NCBI GenBank assembly: GCA_020831485.1
Contig: JAFIGG010000019.1
Coordinates: 1 to 51,143 of the forward strand
Direction: 5' to 3'
DNA from: Opitutales bacterium
Lineage (GTDB): Bacteria > Verrucomicrobiota > Verrucomicrobiia > Opitutales > Oceanipulchritudinaceae
Length of the DNA stretch: 51,143 bases
The notes beneath the pieces were generated by a model that worked only from the letters and a program-made list of their open reading frames with translations, was not told the origin of the DNA and did no database searches. The stretch's first letter is position 1. The number at the start of each line of letters is the position of its first letter. Shown here in pieces: positions 43,414 through 51,143 of the stretch. A program made the position numbers and the translations under genes.

Positions 43414-45023
43414 AAATGAATGCGATCGGTTATTACTTTCGAATGGCGCTTTGGGTTGTGATGCTGACCAAGGGCGTTCTACTGAATGCACAATCCGTCG
43501 AGAGTTTTGAACAGCTTACGGCTTCCGGGATTCGCTACGAAGCGGGCAGCTTCACCGGCGACACTGGTTTTGTCTGGCATTTCTACGGAGCCCGTGCGGT
43601 GCGCGCGAATTATGTTTACAGTGGGACTTCCATTGGTTTTGGAACGGACAGTCTTGAACTGCGACGCCTGGAGGCGAGCCTGCCGGATCATGGACTGAGT
43701 CGCCTTAGCTTTGTGATAGGCCCATATTTCAGCGCGGGAGTTGCGGCAGACCGGGGGGTCGAAGTATGGCTGAACGACAATTGGGTTGGCAGTTATTGGC
43801 TGGAGTCGATGGACACATTTACCGAGATCGACCTGAAGGGGCTCGAATACGCTGGCGTCGTTCAGCTGCGTATCGAAGGCATCGGCCCACGGCAGATCGT
43901 TTTGGATAACCTGCGCTGGTGGCCAATGGAGGCGGAAGCACCAGTCGATCCCCCGGATGATCGGCCACTTCCCCCTGAAGAGCCGGATCCGCCGGAGGAA
44001 CCTGAGCCGGAAGAGCCGCTACCCGTTCCCGAGGAAGGATTCAATCCATGGCGCTCGGATACCGACTTTTTGATCCTGTTGGAGTCGTTGCTGCCGAACT
44101 CCGCTGGGTTCGACCCTGGATTGTGGCAGTGGGCTTTTGAACAAGGGCAATTGAACCGATTGAGGGCACTGGAGATTTGGTTCGAGCTGGAGTCGGTATA
44201 TCGCCTTGAGGTTTTGTTTCGGGCAGTCTGGCTGCTCGAGGGGCGTTTCCCAGAGCGAGAGGAGTGGTCGTCCGAGGCGGCGGCTGTGGCTTTGTTCAGG
44301 GATTACCTGAATGATGGCCAACTTGACGTGTTGATTCACGGCATCCTATACGAGCGACCTTTTGCCCGATTGCGTCTTGGGAGCTACGATATTCACCGTC
44401 CGGCTGTGTTTTGGAACCTCCTCTGGCTGCATTGGGCTGGTGGGTATCCCACGGCCCAGCAATTGGTGCAAATGCAGTATCGGCTTGAGACTTTTGCCGA
44501 TGCACTCGATTCGTTGGAGGCATCGATGGCTGCGTTTTTGGCAGACTTTGTGGAGCGGCGTCCGCATCAGGGACAGGCCTTCATCCATCAGCAACCCGCT
44601 GCAGTGTTTGAAGAGAAATTGATGAGTCAGCTGCTTGATGCAGTCTGCGGATTCGAATCTTTTGAACAATTGAATGGGTTGGAGACGTCTTACCGGTATG
44701 CGGATCTACCCGTTCAACTCTGGGCACGCTTGTCGCACCCTGTCTTTCTGGAGAACTACGGTCTTGGAGCCCTGGGTTCAATCCGTACGGAAACTGGTTA
44801 TTCCTGGCACCCGGTGTACGGCTGGTTTTGGGAGGCGGAACCGCATGCCGCCTGGATTTATTCGGACTGGTTTGGCTGGGTGTGGTTACCCCCAACCCTG
44901 GCCGCTGATGGTGTCTGGTTCTGGTGGCCCGGTCAGGGCTGGTTTTGGACGAATGAGGCCATTTTCCCATGGGTTTGGCCCATCGGTGGGCAGCGGCCAT
45001 TTAAGCTTTCTTTTTCCCATTGA
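43410..45023 (+). CDS. Secreted protein with anchor-like N-domain, Pro/Glu linker and aromatic C-terminal module
   Basis: A 537-residue exported protein (signal 'MALWVVMLTKGVLLNAQS'). Residues about 30-172 match the build of a common extracellular N-module: 'ESFEQL...GSFTGDTGFVWHF', 'GARAVRANY' and 'RQIVLDNLRWWPM'. That module is often found on secreted nucleases and surface proteins and is probably a binding or anchor domain. A Pro/Glu linker follows (178-208, PPDDRPLPPEEPDPPEEPEP). The helical middle (212-455) resembles DUF4214-like repeats. The last 75 residues are packed with Trp/Tyr/Phe ('VYGWFWEAEPHAAWIYSDWF', 'GWFWTNEAIFPWVWPIGG'). It is cotranslated with the secretin and could be its cargo or surface partner. 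Confidence 0.6.
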   Translation: MKMNAIGYYFRMALWVVMLTKGVLLNAQSVESFEQLTASGIRYEAGSFTGDTGFVWHFYGARAVRANYVYSGTSIGFGTDSLELRRLEASLPDHGLSRLSFVIGPYFSAGVAADRGVEVWLNDNWVGSYWLESMDTFTEIDLKGLEYAGVVQLRIEGIGPRQIVLDNLRWWPMEAEAPVDPPDDRPLPPEEPDPPEEPEPEEPLPVPEEGFNPWRSDTDFLILLESLLPNSAGFDPGLWQWAFEQGQLNRLRALEIWFELESVYRLEVLFRAVWLLEGRFPEREEWSSEAAAVALFRDYLNDGQLDVLIHGILYERPFARLRLGSYDIHRPAVFWNLLWLHWAGGYPTAQQLVQMQYRLETFADALDSLEASMAAFLADFVERRPHQGQAFIHQQPAAVFEEKLMSQLLDAVCGFESFEQLNGLETSYRYADLPVQLWARLSHPVFLENYGLGALGSIRTETGYSWHPVYGWFWEAEPHAAWIYSDWFGWVWLPPTLAADGVWFWWPGQGWFWTNEAIFPWVWPIGGQRPFKLSFSH

Positions 45024-45071
45024 ATTAGCCGGACGAATCCACCAGTGTGGTCGTTTTTCCGAAAATCCCGG

Positions 45072-48000
45072 ATGAAGCCCCATTGGATCCAACTGTGTCT
45101 CGCTGCCTGCGGATGGATTATCACACCAACCTTTGGGGTCGGTGTGGAAAGCTTGCGCGAAGACATTGATGCACTCATCGCTCCGGTTGTTGAGGCGGAG
45201 AATGGGCAAGCGGTGGACTGGAACTCACTTGCTGTGCACATTGAACAGTTGGCCACCTCAACCGATATAAGCGGGGCTCAGCAAGTCTACCTTGATTTCC
45301 TCAGCCAAATGAAAGGCGGTATGCCTTGGTTGGAGAACCCGCGGATTTCTCAGTATTTCCGTTCGTGGCTGGAAGATGCCTTGATTTTCACCGAAGAACC
45401 GGAGGCCTTGGCCAAAGTGCACTTCTGGCTGGCGCGTCATCTGCATGCGCGCGCAGACTCCAGTAGTGAGGCGGAGCGCATCGGTCGACTGTACGAGTAT
45501 GCGGTTGAGCTGGATGCCTTACCGGAAGCAATTCTGTGGGACGCTCTGGAGCATTGGGCGCAGTGGGCGAGAGATTACGGCATCCAATCCTTCGATGTGC
45601 GGGGGGAGGTTTTTCATGAGAGTGATTACGCGTTTGCTCTGGAGCTGTACCACCGGATGCTCGCACAACATTCGGCCCCCAGCGATGAGGCACTTGCGAG
45701 GGTGGAGGCAGAAATACAGCAAATTGAGGCTCCGGAGCTTTCCTGGCTGCAGCCGAACAGTTTCTTTCCAGACACGGAAATTCAACTGCGTCTGAGGAGC
45801 CGGAACCTGAATCAGGTTCATGTTGAATTGCATCCGGTTCCCGCATTGGAAGCTTTCTATGTGAACAGCTCCGGGGCGCTTGATGTGAGGCCTGATCAAC
45901 AGTGGCGCAGTGAGGCGCTGCACCCCACGATTTATACGCCTCAGCCACGTCGGCCCCATTACGCCGATGAGCGTTTGTTGACCCTGCCGGTGATGGAACC
46001 AGGTGCTTATCATCTGCGGGCTCGTTCCGGTGATTTATTTGAGATGGACTGGGTGGTTGTGTCAGATTTTGCCCTTGTGGTTCAGCGAGACTCCAGCCGC
46101 TTGCAGATTCTGGCCGTTCAGTCAGAGACCGGCCAGTCCCTCGAAAATGTTGAACTGAGAATCTGGTTTGAATCGGAGGACGGGGAGTGGGGTGATTTTG
46201 GAGCAGCGATCCAACAGCGGGGACCCACGACATTTACGATTCCTGAGGCCTACCGTGAAGGTGCTTATTATATTGCGGCCAAATGGCAGAACCGCATTAG
46301 TCTGGTTCACGGCGAGGCGTTCAGGCCAGATTTGTCTGATCCATCGCGGATACCCGCCTGGACTATTGTGCCGGACCGACTGCGCGTCTATAGGGGGCAG
46401 AAAATGCAGTGGCGCGGAATTCCCAGAGTTCGGCGTGCGGACTGGAGCGATTGGGTTGATCTGGAGGCTGGAGTTGTCCTGCGATGGCTAAACCCTGCGG
46501 ATGAAGTTGTCGCCGAAACAGCTGCTTCGGTGTCCGATACCGGCTCCCTCGAAGGAGATCTTAAGGTTGGAGACGACTGGACGTCTGGACTTTACCGGGC
46601 CGCAGTCGCAGGGGATTCGATGAATGGGCATAGCTGGGAGAGCAGTCCGGTTGCAGCGTTTTATCTGCGTGAGGATTCTAATCTGCGGATACGGCCTGAG
46701 ATTATTTTTGATCAAGGCAATGGCGCATTGGTTCCGGTGGTGTTGGCTTCGCAGGCATTGGAAGGCACGGTTCGCCTGACCACTCAGGAGGGGGCTTTGG
46801 TACCCGGAGCAGGCATTCGCATAACGCTGCGGGAGTCTCCGGATGGAGAGGCACTATTCCGCATAGAGGGCTTGCAGACCAATCCTGAAGGTGAAGCGCC
46901 TTTTCGGATCCCTGAATCCGGATTCCAGCAACTTTCTGATCTGGTTTGGATGGAAGTGGGCCTGAGTGGTGATGCCTCCGCCGCGACATCCGGCAAGTGG
47001 CTGCAGGTTCTGGATCAGCCCTTCGATGCCTCCTTGAGTTTGGCCGAGCGGATCCATCGGATTGGTGATCAGGTTCAGGTTCAATTGAACTTGAGCTCAG
47101 CCCTCGAGTTGCCGAGTTCGGTTCAGGGTACATTGATTGTGAACCGTGAGCGTTGGCAGTCTGTGTATGTGCATCGCAGGCGTGGCAACGAGATAACTGG
47201 TGCCCAGTATCGGGAATTGCCGGAGCGTTCACTCTTGGGAACTTCTCAGGGCGATTTCAGGCTGCGCGAGGAAGGCTTTGTTACGGAGGAAAAGCGGCGC
47301 TTGGACGTGAGGGTCGAGGATGGGGCGGCCTTTTTTACCCTGCCTGCCGGTGAACCGGGCTTTTATCGCATGAGCTGGGTCACGCCCGGACATGGCGGTC
47401 GCAGTATTCAAGCGGATGCCCGCTATTGGGTGGTGGGTGATGCGCAGCGGCAGATGAATTATCGTCCTGAGAACCTTGAGATCATACCCAATGGTGAAGA
47501 ATTGTTGAGAACCCGCTCAAACCGCGTATTGATCGCGGCGCCTTACTTAAACAGCTTTGCACTTTTTTCCGAAGGGGATGGGTTGCGCAAGCAGCAGCGA
47601 TGGCTGGAGTTGCCGACCCGCACCCAGCTGTTCGAGTTGGACTTGCCCACGGACACAGGCAGTTCAACGCATCTGGAGGTCAATGCTGTTTATCAGGGCC
47701 AGTGGTTGCGGGATCAACGGGGCATGCCAATTCGGCGGGGAGATGGACGGATTCAGCTGGAAGTCGAAAGGCAACTGAGTTTTCTGCTACCAGGACAGGC
47801 CTTTGAAGCCGAAGTCCGTGCCGTAGATTCCCAGGGGCAGCCGGTGGATGTGGAACTCCATACTTTTATTCGACCGGCTTCTGAAATTGGAATTGTTGAG
47901 CGCATGCGCTCATTGGGTTCGCGGTCAAACGTGTCTGCGAATCCTCCCTGGAAGACCACTTCGAGCATTGAAAGTTATCCCTATCCTGGCAGCAATCCGC

Positions 48001-50060
48001 GGCCTGCCAATGATCGGGTGGAAGACGCCTGGTGCAGGGAAATGGAGCGCCGATTGACCGCTGAGTTGCAGAATCTGGCTGCAATGGACTTACAGCCGGG
48101 TGGATGGTTGCCCGCTGAGAAAGTTACAGATGGTGAGGCTTCGCTCTTTAGTTGGCCACTTCCTGATGTTGGCGGAGACTGGGTGCTGGAGTGGATTGCC
48201 GTGGATGCACAGGGAAGGGTGGCGCAGCATCGGGAATGGGTGTCGACACACGATATTCTGGGGCTGCATTTTGATCTTCCCGCGTTCGTCAGGGTTGGCG
48301 ACACCTTAAACGTTCGTTTCAAGGCGAACAACGAGTCTGAGGCGACAGTTTCTGGAGACCTGGATCTACAGATCTGGCTGAACGAGCAGCAGATACTCGA
48401 TGAAGTGAGGCCTTTTAATTTGGAACCGGGTGCGTCTTTGATCGAAGAAATACCTGTTCAGCCGGAGGCTGAGGGCCGCCTGAGGGTTCGCGCCGAGATG
48501 GATCACCTCGAGGATGGCGTCCATCTGGAGCGCACTGTAAGGGTTCTGCCGGTCGAGCGCAAAGTTACCCACTGGCGTGCCCGGGCTTTGACTCCGGCCT
48601 CAGCGCGGGAAGTCTCCGCTAAAGATGGCCGGCGCCTTACCGCAGACCCCTGGGCCCTGCTGGGAAGTGCAGCACAGCACACCGACCTGCTTGGCAGTGA
48701 CTCGGTCGATGAGATTGCCATGGAGCTATTGTTCCTGGGTCGGCTCCTGAGGCTGGAACTGCTGTCCCAGTCCCAACTGGACTCCACATTACTGCGTCGT
48801 GAAGCTTTGCTGAACTCAATCGTGGAGGCACAGAACAGCGACGGTGGCTGGTCCTGGGTTGGTCAGACCCATTCGGACCTGTGGACCTCAGCACTGGTGG
48901 TTTTTGCTTTGGCTGAAAGCATTCCGGTTGATGCTGAGCGTGCCCGGAAGGCGATGGACCATGGGCGTCAACATCTCTCAACCAAATTGATGCAGAATGC
49001 CCTCAGTCCTCGCTTGTTGGCCTGGGTTCTGCACGCAACCGCGCATTATCAGAATCGATTTGGTAGTGGCCGGCCGGAGCGCCTTGAAGCGCGGGGCTTT
49101 CTGCAGTTGATGCGGGATTGGGAGCAGTTGGATCCGGATGTACAGGGGCTTTTACTGGTGATTGCCTATCAGTTCCGATTCGAGGAAGAGATCGGTATGT
49201 TGAGCGATGGTTTGCTGGCTGGCCCTGCTCGGGATGAGGGGCTGGAAGGCCGTTTGTCCGAGGGTGAGGGTTGGCGATACCCCGGCCTGCAGTTTCTGCT
49301 CTGGTATAGGGGAATGCTGTGGGCAAATCCCGATGCCCGGTTTCTTACGGCGCACGAGCCCATGCTGGTTGAAGGATTGTTTGCAGGAAGAGATCCTGTT
49401 GCCAGTGCACGCTTGGCTCAAGCGGTCTTTGCCGAGTATCTGATGCTGAGGGACCATTACTCCGAGTCGGCGGAGTCCTCTTTCACCCGTCCGCTACTGG
49501 AAGATTGGAGCGCCGAGGCGCTCGATTCAGTTGTAGCGGATCCCTATATCTATGAACTGTCGGCAACGGAAGCTCCTCGACGTCAGGCCGACGAAAGCAG
49601 CTGGGCCTATAGACGGAAAGGCGAACTGCGCCGACTTACGCCCACACTGTTGCGTGGCTTGGTCGAAGAAGTCCAGCCTTGGGAGGAAAGCGATGCGGTT
49701 GTTCAAGGCAGCCGGTTGCGCCTTGTTTGGGAATGGGAGTTGGCTCAGCCGCAGGACAGGGTCCGCATCGATCTGCCGCTGCCTGCGGGCTGGGCCGCAC
49801 TGCCGGAATCCGGACAACACCTGCTGCGGGTTGAACCGGATAATCTGGTTTCACACAGGAGTTACTCCGAAGAATCCCATCAGCTCACGTTGTTTCTGCC
49901 TCAGGTCCCGGAAGGAACTTTTCGTCTGGCTATCCAATTGCAGGCCCAGGGTTCCGGCCGTTTTCAGATATTTGCTCCTACCTGGACCATGCAGGATTCC
50001 AGGGAACCGATTCGCTTCGAAGAAGCTGTTATTGTCGAAATTGTACCTTCTTCATTTTGA
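45072..50060 (+). CDS. Bacterial alpha-2-macroglobulin-like protein (YfhM-like), thioester site degenerate
   Basis: A 1662-residue exported protein. The ATG at 45072 begins a signal peptide ending near 'TPTFGVGVES'. A 'CLAAC' lipobox at residue 13 is unlikely because the hydrophobic part before it is short. The frame is open from 45045. The body is a string of MG-type beta domains ('GAYHLRARSGDLFEMDWVVV', 'RLRVYRGQKMQWRGIPRVRR', 'RLQILAVQSETGQSLENVEL'). The alpha-alpha thioester domain has 'QNSDGGWSWVGQTHSDLWTS', and a receptor-binding-like end follows. At the place of the CxEQ thioester (E. coli YfhM near 1187) it reads LGSDSVDE, with S1211-V-D-E1214. Bacterial macroglobulins trap proteases or help envelope defence, usually with pbpC, which is absent here. 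It lies 49 bases after the aromatic-tail gene. Confidence 0.88.
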   Translation: MKPHWIQLCLAACGWIITPTFGVGVESLREDIDALIAPVVEAENGQAVDWNSLAVHIEQLATSTDISGAQQVYLDFLSQMKGGMPWLENPRISQYFRSWLEDALIFTEEPEALAKVHFWLARHLHARADSSSEAERIGRLYEYAVELDALPEAILWDALEHWAQWARDYGIQSFDVRGEVFHESDYAFALELYHRMLAQHSAPSDEALARVEAEIQQIEAPELSWLQPNSFFPDTEIQLRLRSRNLNQVHVELHPVPALEAFYVNSSGALDVRPDQQWRSEALHPTIYTPQPRRPHYADERLLTLPVMEPGAYHLRARSGDLFEMDWVVVSDFALVVQRDSSRLQILAVQSETGQSLENVELRIWFESEDGEWGDFGAAIQQRGPTTFTIPEAYREGAYYIAAKWQNRISLVHGEAFRPDLSDPSRIPAWTIVPDRLRVYRGQKMQWRGIPRVRRADWSDWVDLEAGVVLRWLNPADEVVAETAASVSDTGSLEGDLKVGDDWTSGLYRAAVAGDSMNGHSWESSPVAAFYLREDSNLRIRPEIIFDQGNGALVPVVLASQALEGTVRLTTQEGALVPGAGIRITLRESPDGEALFRIEGLQTNPEGEAPFRIPESGFQQLSDLVWMEVGLSGDASAATSGKWLQVLDQPFDASLSLAERIHRIGDQVQVQLNLSSALELPSSVQGTLIVNRERWQSVYVHRRRGNEITGAQYRELPERSLLGTSQGDFRLREEGFVTEEKRRLDVRVEDGAAFFTLPAGEPGFYRMSWVTPGHGGRSIQADARYWVVGDAQRQMNYRPENLEIIPNGEELLRTRSNRVLIAAPYLNSFALFSEGDGLRKQQRWLELPTRTQLFELDLPTDTGSSTHLEVNAVYQGQWLRDQRGMPIRRGDGRIQLEVERQLSFLLPGQAFEAEVRAVDSQGQPVDVELHTFIRPASEIGIVERMRSLGSRSNVSANPPWKTTSSIESYPYPGSNPRPANDRVEDAWCREMERRLTAELQNLAAMDLQPGGWLPAEKVTDGEASLFSWPLPDVGGDWVLEWIAVDAQGRVAQHREWVSTHDILGLHFDLPAFVRVGDTLNVRFKANNESEATVSGDLDLQIWLNEQQILDEVRPFNLEPGASLIEEIPVQPEAEGRLRVRAEMDHLEDGVHLERTVRVLPVERKVTHWRARALTPASAREVSAKDGRRLTADPWALLGSAAQHTDLLGSDSVDEIAMELLFLGRLLRLELLSQSQLDSTLLRREALLNSIVEAQNSDGGWSWVGQTHSDLWTSALVVFALAESIPVDAERARKAMDHGRQHLSTKLMQNALSPRLLAWVLHATAHYQNRFGSGRPERLEARGFLQLMRDWEQLDPDVQGLLLVIAYQFRFEEEIGMLSDGLLAGPARDEGLEGRLSEGEGWRYPGLQFLLWYRGMLWANPDARFLTAHEPMLVEGLFAGRDPVASARLAQAVFAEYLMLRDHYSESAESSFTRPLLEDWSAEALDSVVADPYIYELSATEAPRRQADESSWAYRRKGELRRLTPTLLRGLVEEVQPWEESDAVVQGSRLRLVWEWELAQPQDRVRIDLPLPAGWAALPESGQHLLRVEPDNLVSHRSYSEESHQLTLFLPQVPEGTFRLAIQLQAQGSGRFQIFAPTWTMQDSREPIRFEEAVIVEIVPSSF

Positions 50061-50117
50061 GTTTTGAGGAGATGGAGCGTATGGTTTCAGGAGCCTCCTC
50101 TTTCGTTTCCGAGAAAA

Positions 50118-50720
50118 ATGATTAGAGACCAAATAGAATCCCGCGGAGTTTCGGATCCCCTGGTGCTGAAGGCCATGAGGGCTGTTCCCCGTCATGCCTT
50201 TGTGCCGGAGAAATTCCGTTCTCAGGCTGAAGCTGATAGTCCCTTGCCGATTGGTCTCGATCAAACTATTTCACAGCCGTATGTCGTCGCCGCCATGACG
50301 GAACTGATACACCCGAAAGCAGGTGGCAAAGTGCTTGAGATTGGGACCGGATCGGGATACCAAGCCGCGGTTCTGGCGGAAATTGGTATGGAGGTATATA
50401 GCATTGAGATACTTGAGCTGCTAGGTATGCAAGCAAAGCGAAATCTCGAAGCTGCCGGTTACACCGATCTTTATTTGTGGATCGGTGACGGCAACAAGGG
50501 CTGGCCCGAAGCCGCTCCTTTCGACAGCATCATCGTAACCGCAGCCCCACCACGTATTCCGCAAGCCTTAAAGGAACAACTGAAGGTCGGGGGCCGAATG
50601 GTGATTCCTGTTGGTCAAAGCTATCAGGAACTGTTTGTCATTACCCGAACCGAGGACGGATGGAATGAGGAAACGGTCTTCCCAGTGCGTTTTGTTCCGA
50701 TGACAGGTGAGGTTCGATAG
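50118..50720 (+). CDS. pcm: Protein-L-isoaspartate O-methyltransferase
   Basis: A 200-residue SAM-dependent repair enzyme for isoaspartyl residues. The Pcm pattern is complete: 'GVSDPLVLKAMRAVPRHAFV', 'PIGLDQTISQPYVVAAMTEL', motif I 'VLEIGTGSGYQAAVLAEIG', 'FDSIIVTAAPPRIPQALKEQ', 'LKVGGRMVIPVG' and the end 'VFPVRFVPMTGEVR'. The ATG at 50118 gives the family-standard start; the frame is open to 50064, but that extension has no family similarity. It follows the macroglobulin gene by about 57 bases and converges on the truncated gene at the window end. Confidence 0.95.
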   Translation: MIRDQIESRGVSDPLVLKAMRAVPRHAFVPEKFRSQAEADSPLPIGLDQTISQPYVVAAMTELIHPKAGGKVLEIGTGSGYQAAVLAEIGMEVYSIEILELLGMQAKRNLEAAGYTDLYLWIGDGNKGWPEAAPFDSIIVTAAPPRIPQALKEQLKVGGRMVIPVGQSYQELFVITRTEDGWNEETVFPVRFVPMTGEVR

Positions 50721-50795
50721 GGTGGTGGGGCAGTGGGCGGTGAGGCTGTGAGATTGTGTTGCATGAGTTCCGGTGTTCGAGGGTAAACAGTTTTG

Positions 50796-50812
50796 GGCTG
50801 GCCCCTCCAGCC
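50796..50812. other. Short hairpin between convergent genes (possible terminator)
   Basis: GGCTGG (50796-50801) and CCAGCC (50807-50812) form a perfect 6-base stem with a CCCCT loop. It lies between pcm and the convergent truncated gene. On the minus strand it is followed by CCAAAACTG and on the plus strand by TGTAAACACTC, so there is no proper T-tract. It may be a weak bidirectional terminator. The other bases of this gap (50721-50837) show nothing else of note. Confidence 0.3.
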
Positions 50813-50837
50813 TGTAAACACTCAAACGGCCACTCCT

Positions 50838-51143
50838 TTATCCGTCCCCAGCCTGCAATGCCTTCAACTGCTCTGGATCATCACACCATTGGCTGCCGTC
50901 CCAGAATTCGCAGGGGCTAAGGCCATGGGTTTTGTAGGCGCTTTTGAATTTGTAACCGGTTCCGAGATAGGCGGTTTTGAGGTTCTCGGAGCGTGCCCAG
51001 TCGAGGAAATCCCCCAGCAGCCATTTGCCGGGAGAATTGGCGTCGGGGACTTGGGAGTCGTAGAAGCAGAACCAATAATGTGCCATCTGCTGACCGCGAC
51101 AAATGAGGGCCCAGGCGACCGATTGGTTGTCGTCCTCCCAAGC
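50838..51143 (-). CDS. GNAT-fold / arginyltransferase-like protein, C-terminal fragment
   Basis: A minus-strand frame enters from the right edge and stops at TAA (50838-50840). It is open for about 101 codons and its true start lies outside the window, so the ATG at 51086 is internal. The visible part reads 'EDDNQSVAWALICRGQQMAH', 'YWFCFYDSQVPDANSPGKWL', 'LGDFLDWARSENLKTAYLGT' and 'GYKFKSAYKTHGLSPCEFWD'. The 'AYLG.GYKFKSAYK' segment resembles the C-terminal half of Ate/Bpt aminoacyl-tRNA–protein transferases, which have a GNAT fold. The call is tentative because the N-terminal half is missing. Confidence 0.45.
   Translation of the reverse strand, partial: AWEDDNQSVAWALICRGQQMAHYWFCFYDSQVPDANSPGKWLLGDFLDWARSENLKTAYLGTGYKFKSAYKTHGLSPCEFWDGSQWCDDPEQLKALQAGDG

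Overview
The window looks like a chromosomal segment from a marine or aquatic Verrucomicrobium of the Opitutae/Puniceicoccales kind. This is inferred from gene content, not from a database search. Pointers are a Minf_1886-type protein (a family seen mainly in Planctomycetes and Verrucomicrobia), an Akkermansia-like (Amuc_1098-type) secretin, a secreted protein with a Trp/Tyr-rich C-terminal module, an ileS–dksA-like–lspA gene order and weak Shine-Dalgarno sites. I see no prophage, transposase, CRISPR array or rRNA. Both edges cut through genes.

Layout. 1-5.4 kb: a truncated DUF748/AsmA-like gene, an M29-type aminopeptidase, an orphan MalK/UgpC-type ABC ATPase, a two-gene unit (tandem-ACT protein overlapping a kinase-like protein) and prmA. 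5.4-12.5 kb: an 1151-residue protein best read as PPi-dependent PEP carboxykinase, a coiled-coil/zinc-ribbon protein, a DegT aminotransferase, a polyprenyl-phosphate sugar transferase, a possible intergenic repeat and tRNA-Leu(TAA). 12.6-16.7 kb: gcvH, asd, an L,D-transpeptidase-like gene, a TPR protein and mnmA. 16.7-23 kb (minus strand): an M48 lipoprotein peptidase, lspA, a DksA/TraR-like protein with a long basic tail, ileS and tyrS. 23-30.7 kb: a secreted coiled-coil protein, an inositol-monophosphatase-like enzyme, aroQ, a secreted unknown, sufS, a GNAT and an Aas-like acyl-ACP synthetase. 30.7-32.4 kb: the bacterial SRP RNA and dnaX. dnaX carries an A10 slip site, an upstream GAGGGG and an open -1 frame, so gamma (378 aa) and tau (about 504 aa) are both predicted. 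32.4-39.2 kb: a pseudopilin-like protein, a small envelope cluster (lipoprotein, holin-like protein, 51-aa membrane peptide), an M16 peptidase, a Minf_1886-like protein and a NUDIX hydrolase. 39.2-50.7 kb: a tightly packed plus-strand cluster with a GspL/PilMNO-like membrane protein, a secretin, a secreted protein with an aromatic tail, a 1.66-kresidue alpha-2-macroglobulin with a degenerate thioester site, and pcm. The last 300 bases hold the 3' part of a GNAT-fold/arginyltransferase-like gene.

Most of the window is housekeeping (translation, amino acid, cofactor and envelope functions). The points most worth a second look are the dnaX recoding signal with loss of the DnaX zinc cysteines, the ACT/kinase-like pair, the PPi-PEPCK candidate, the zinc-less DksA-like protein with a histone-like tail, and the secretin/macroglobulin cluster.
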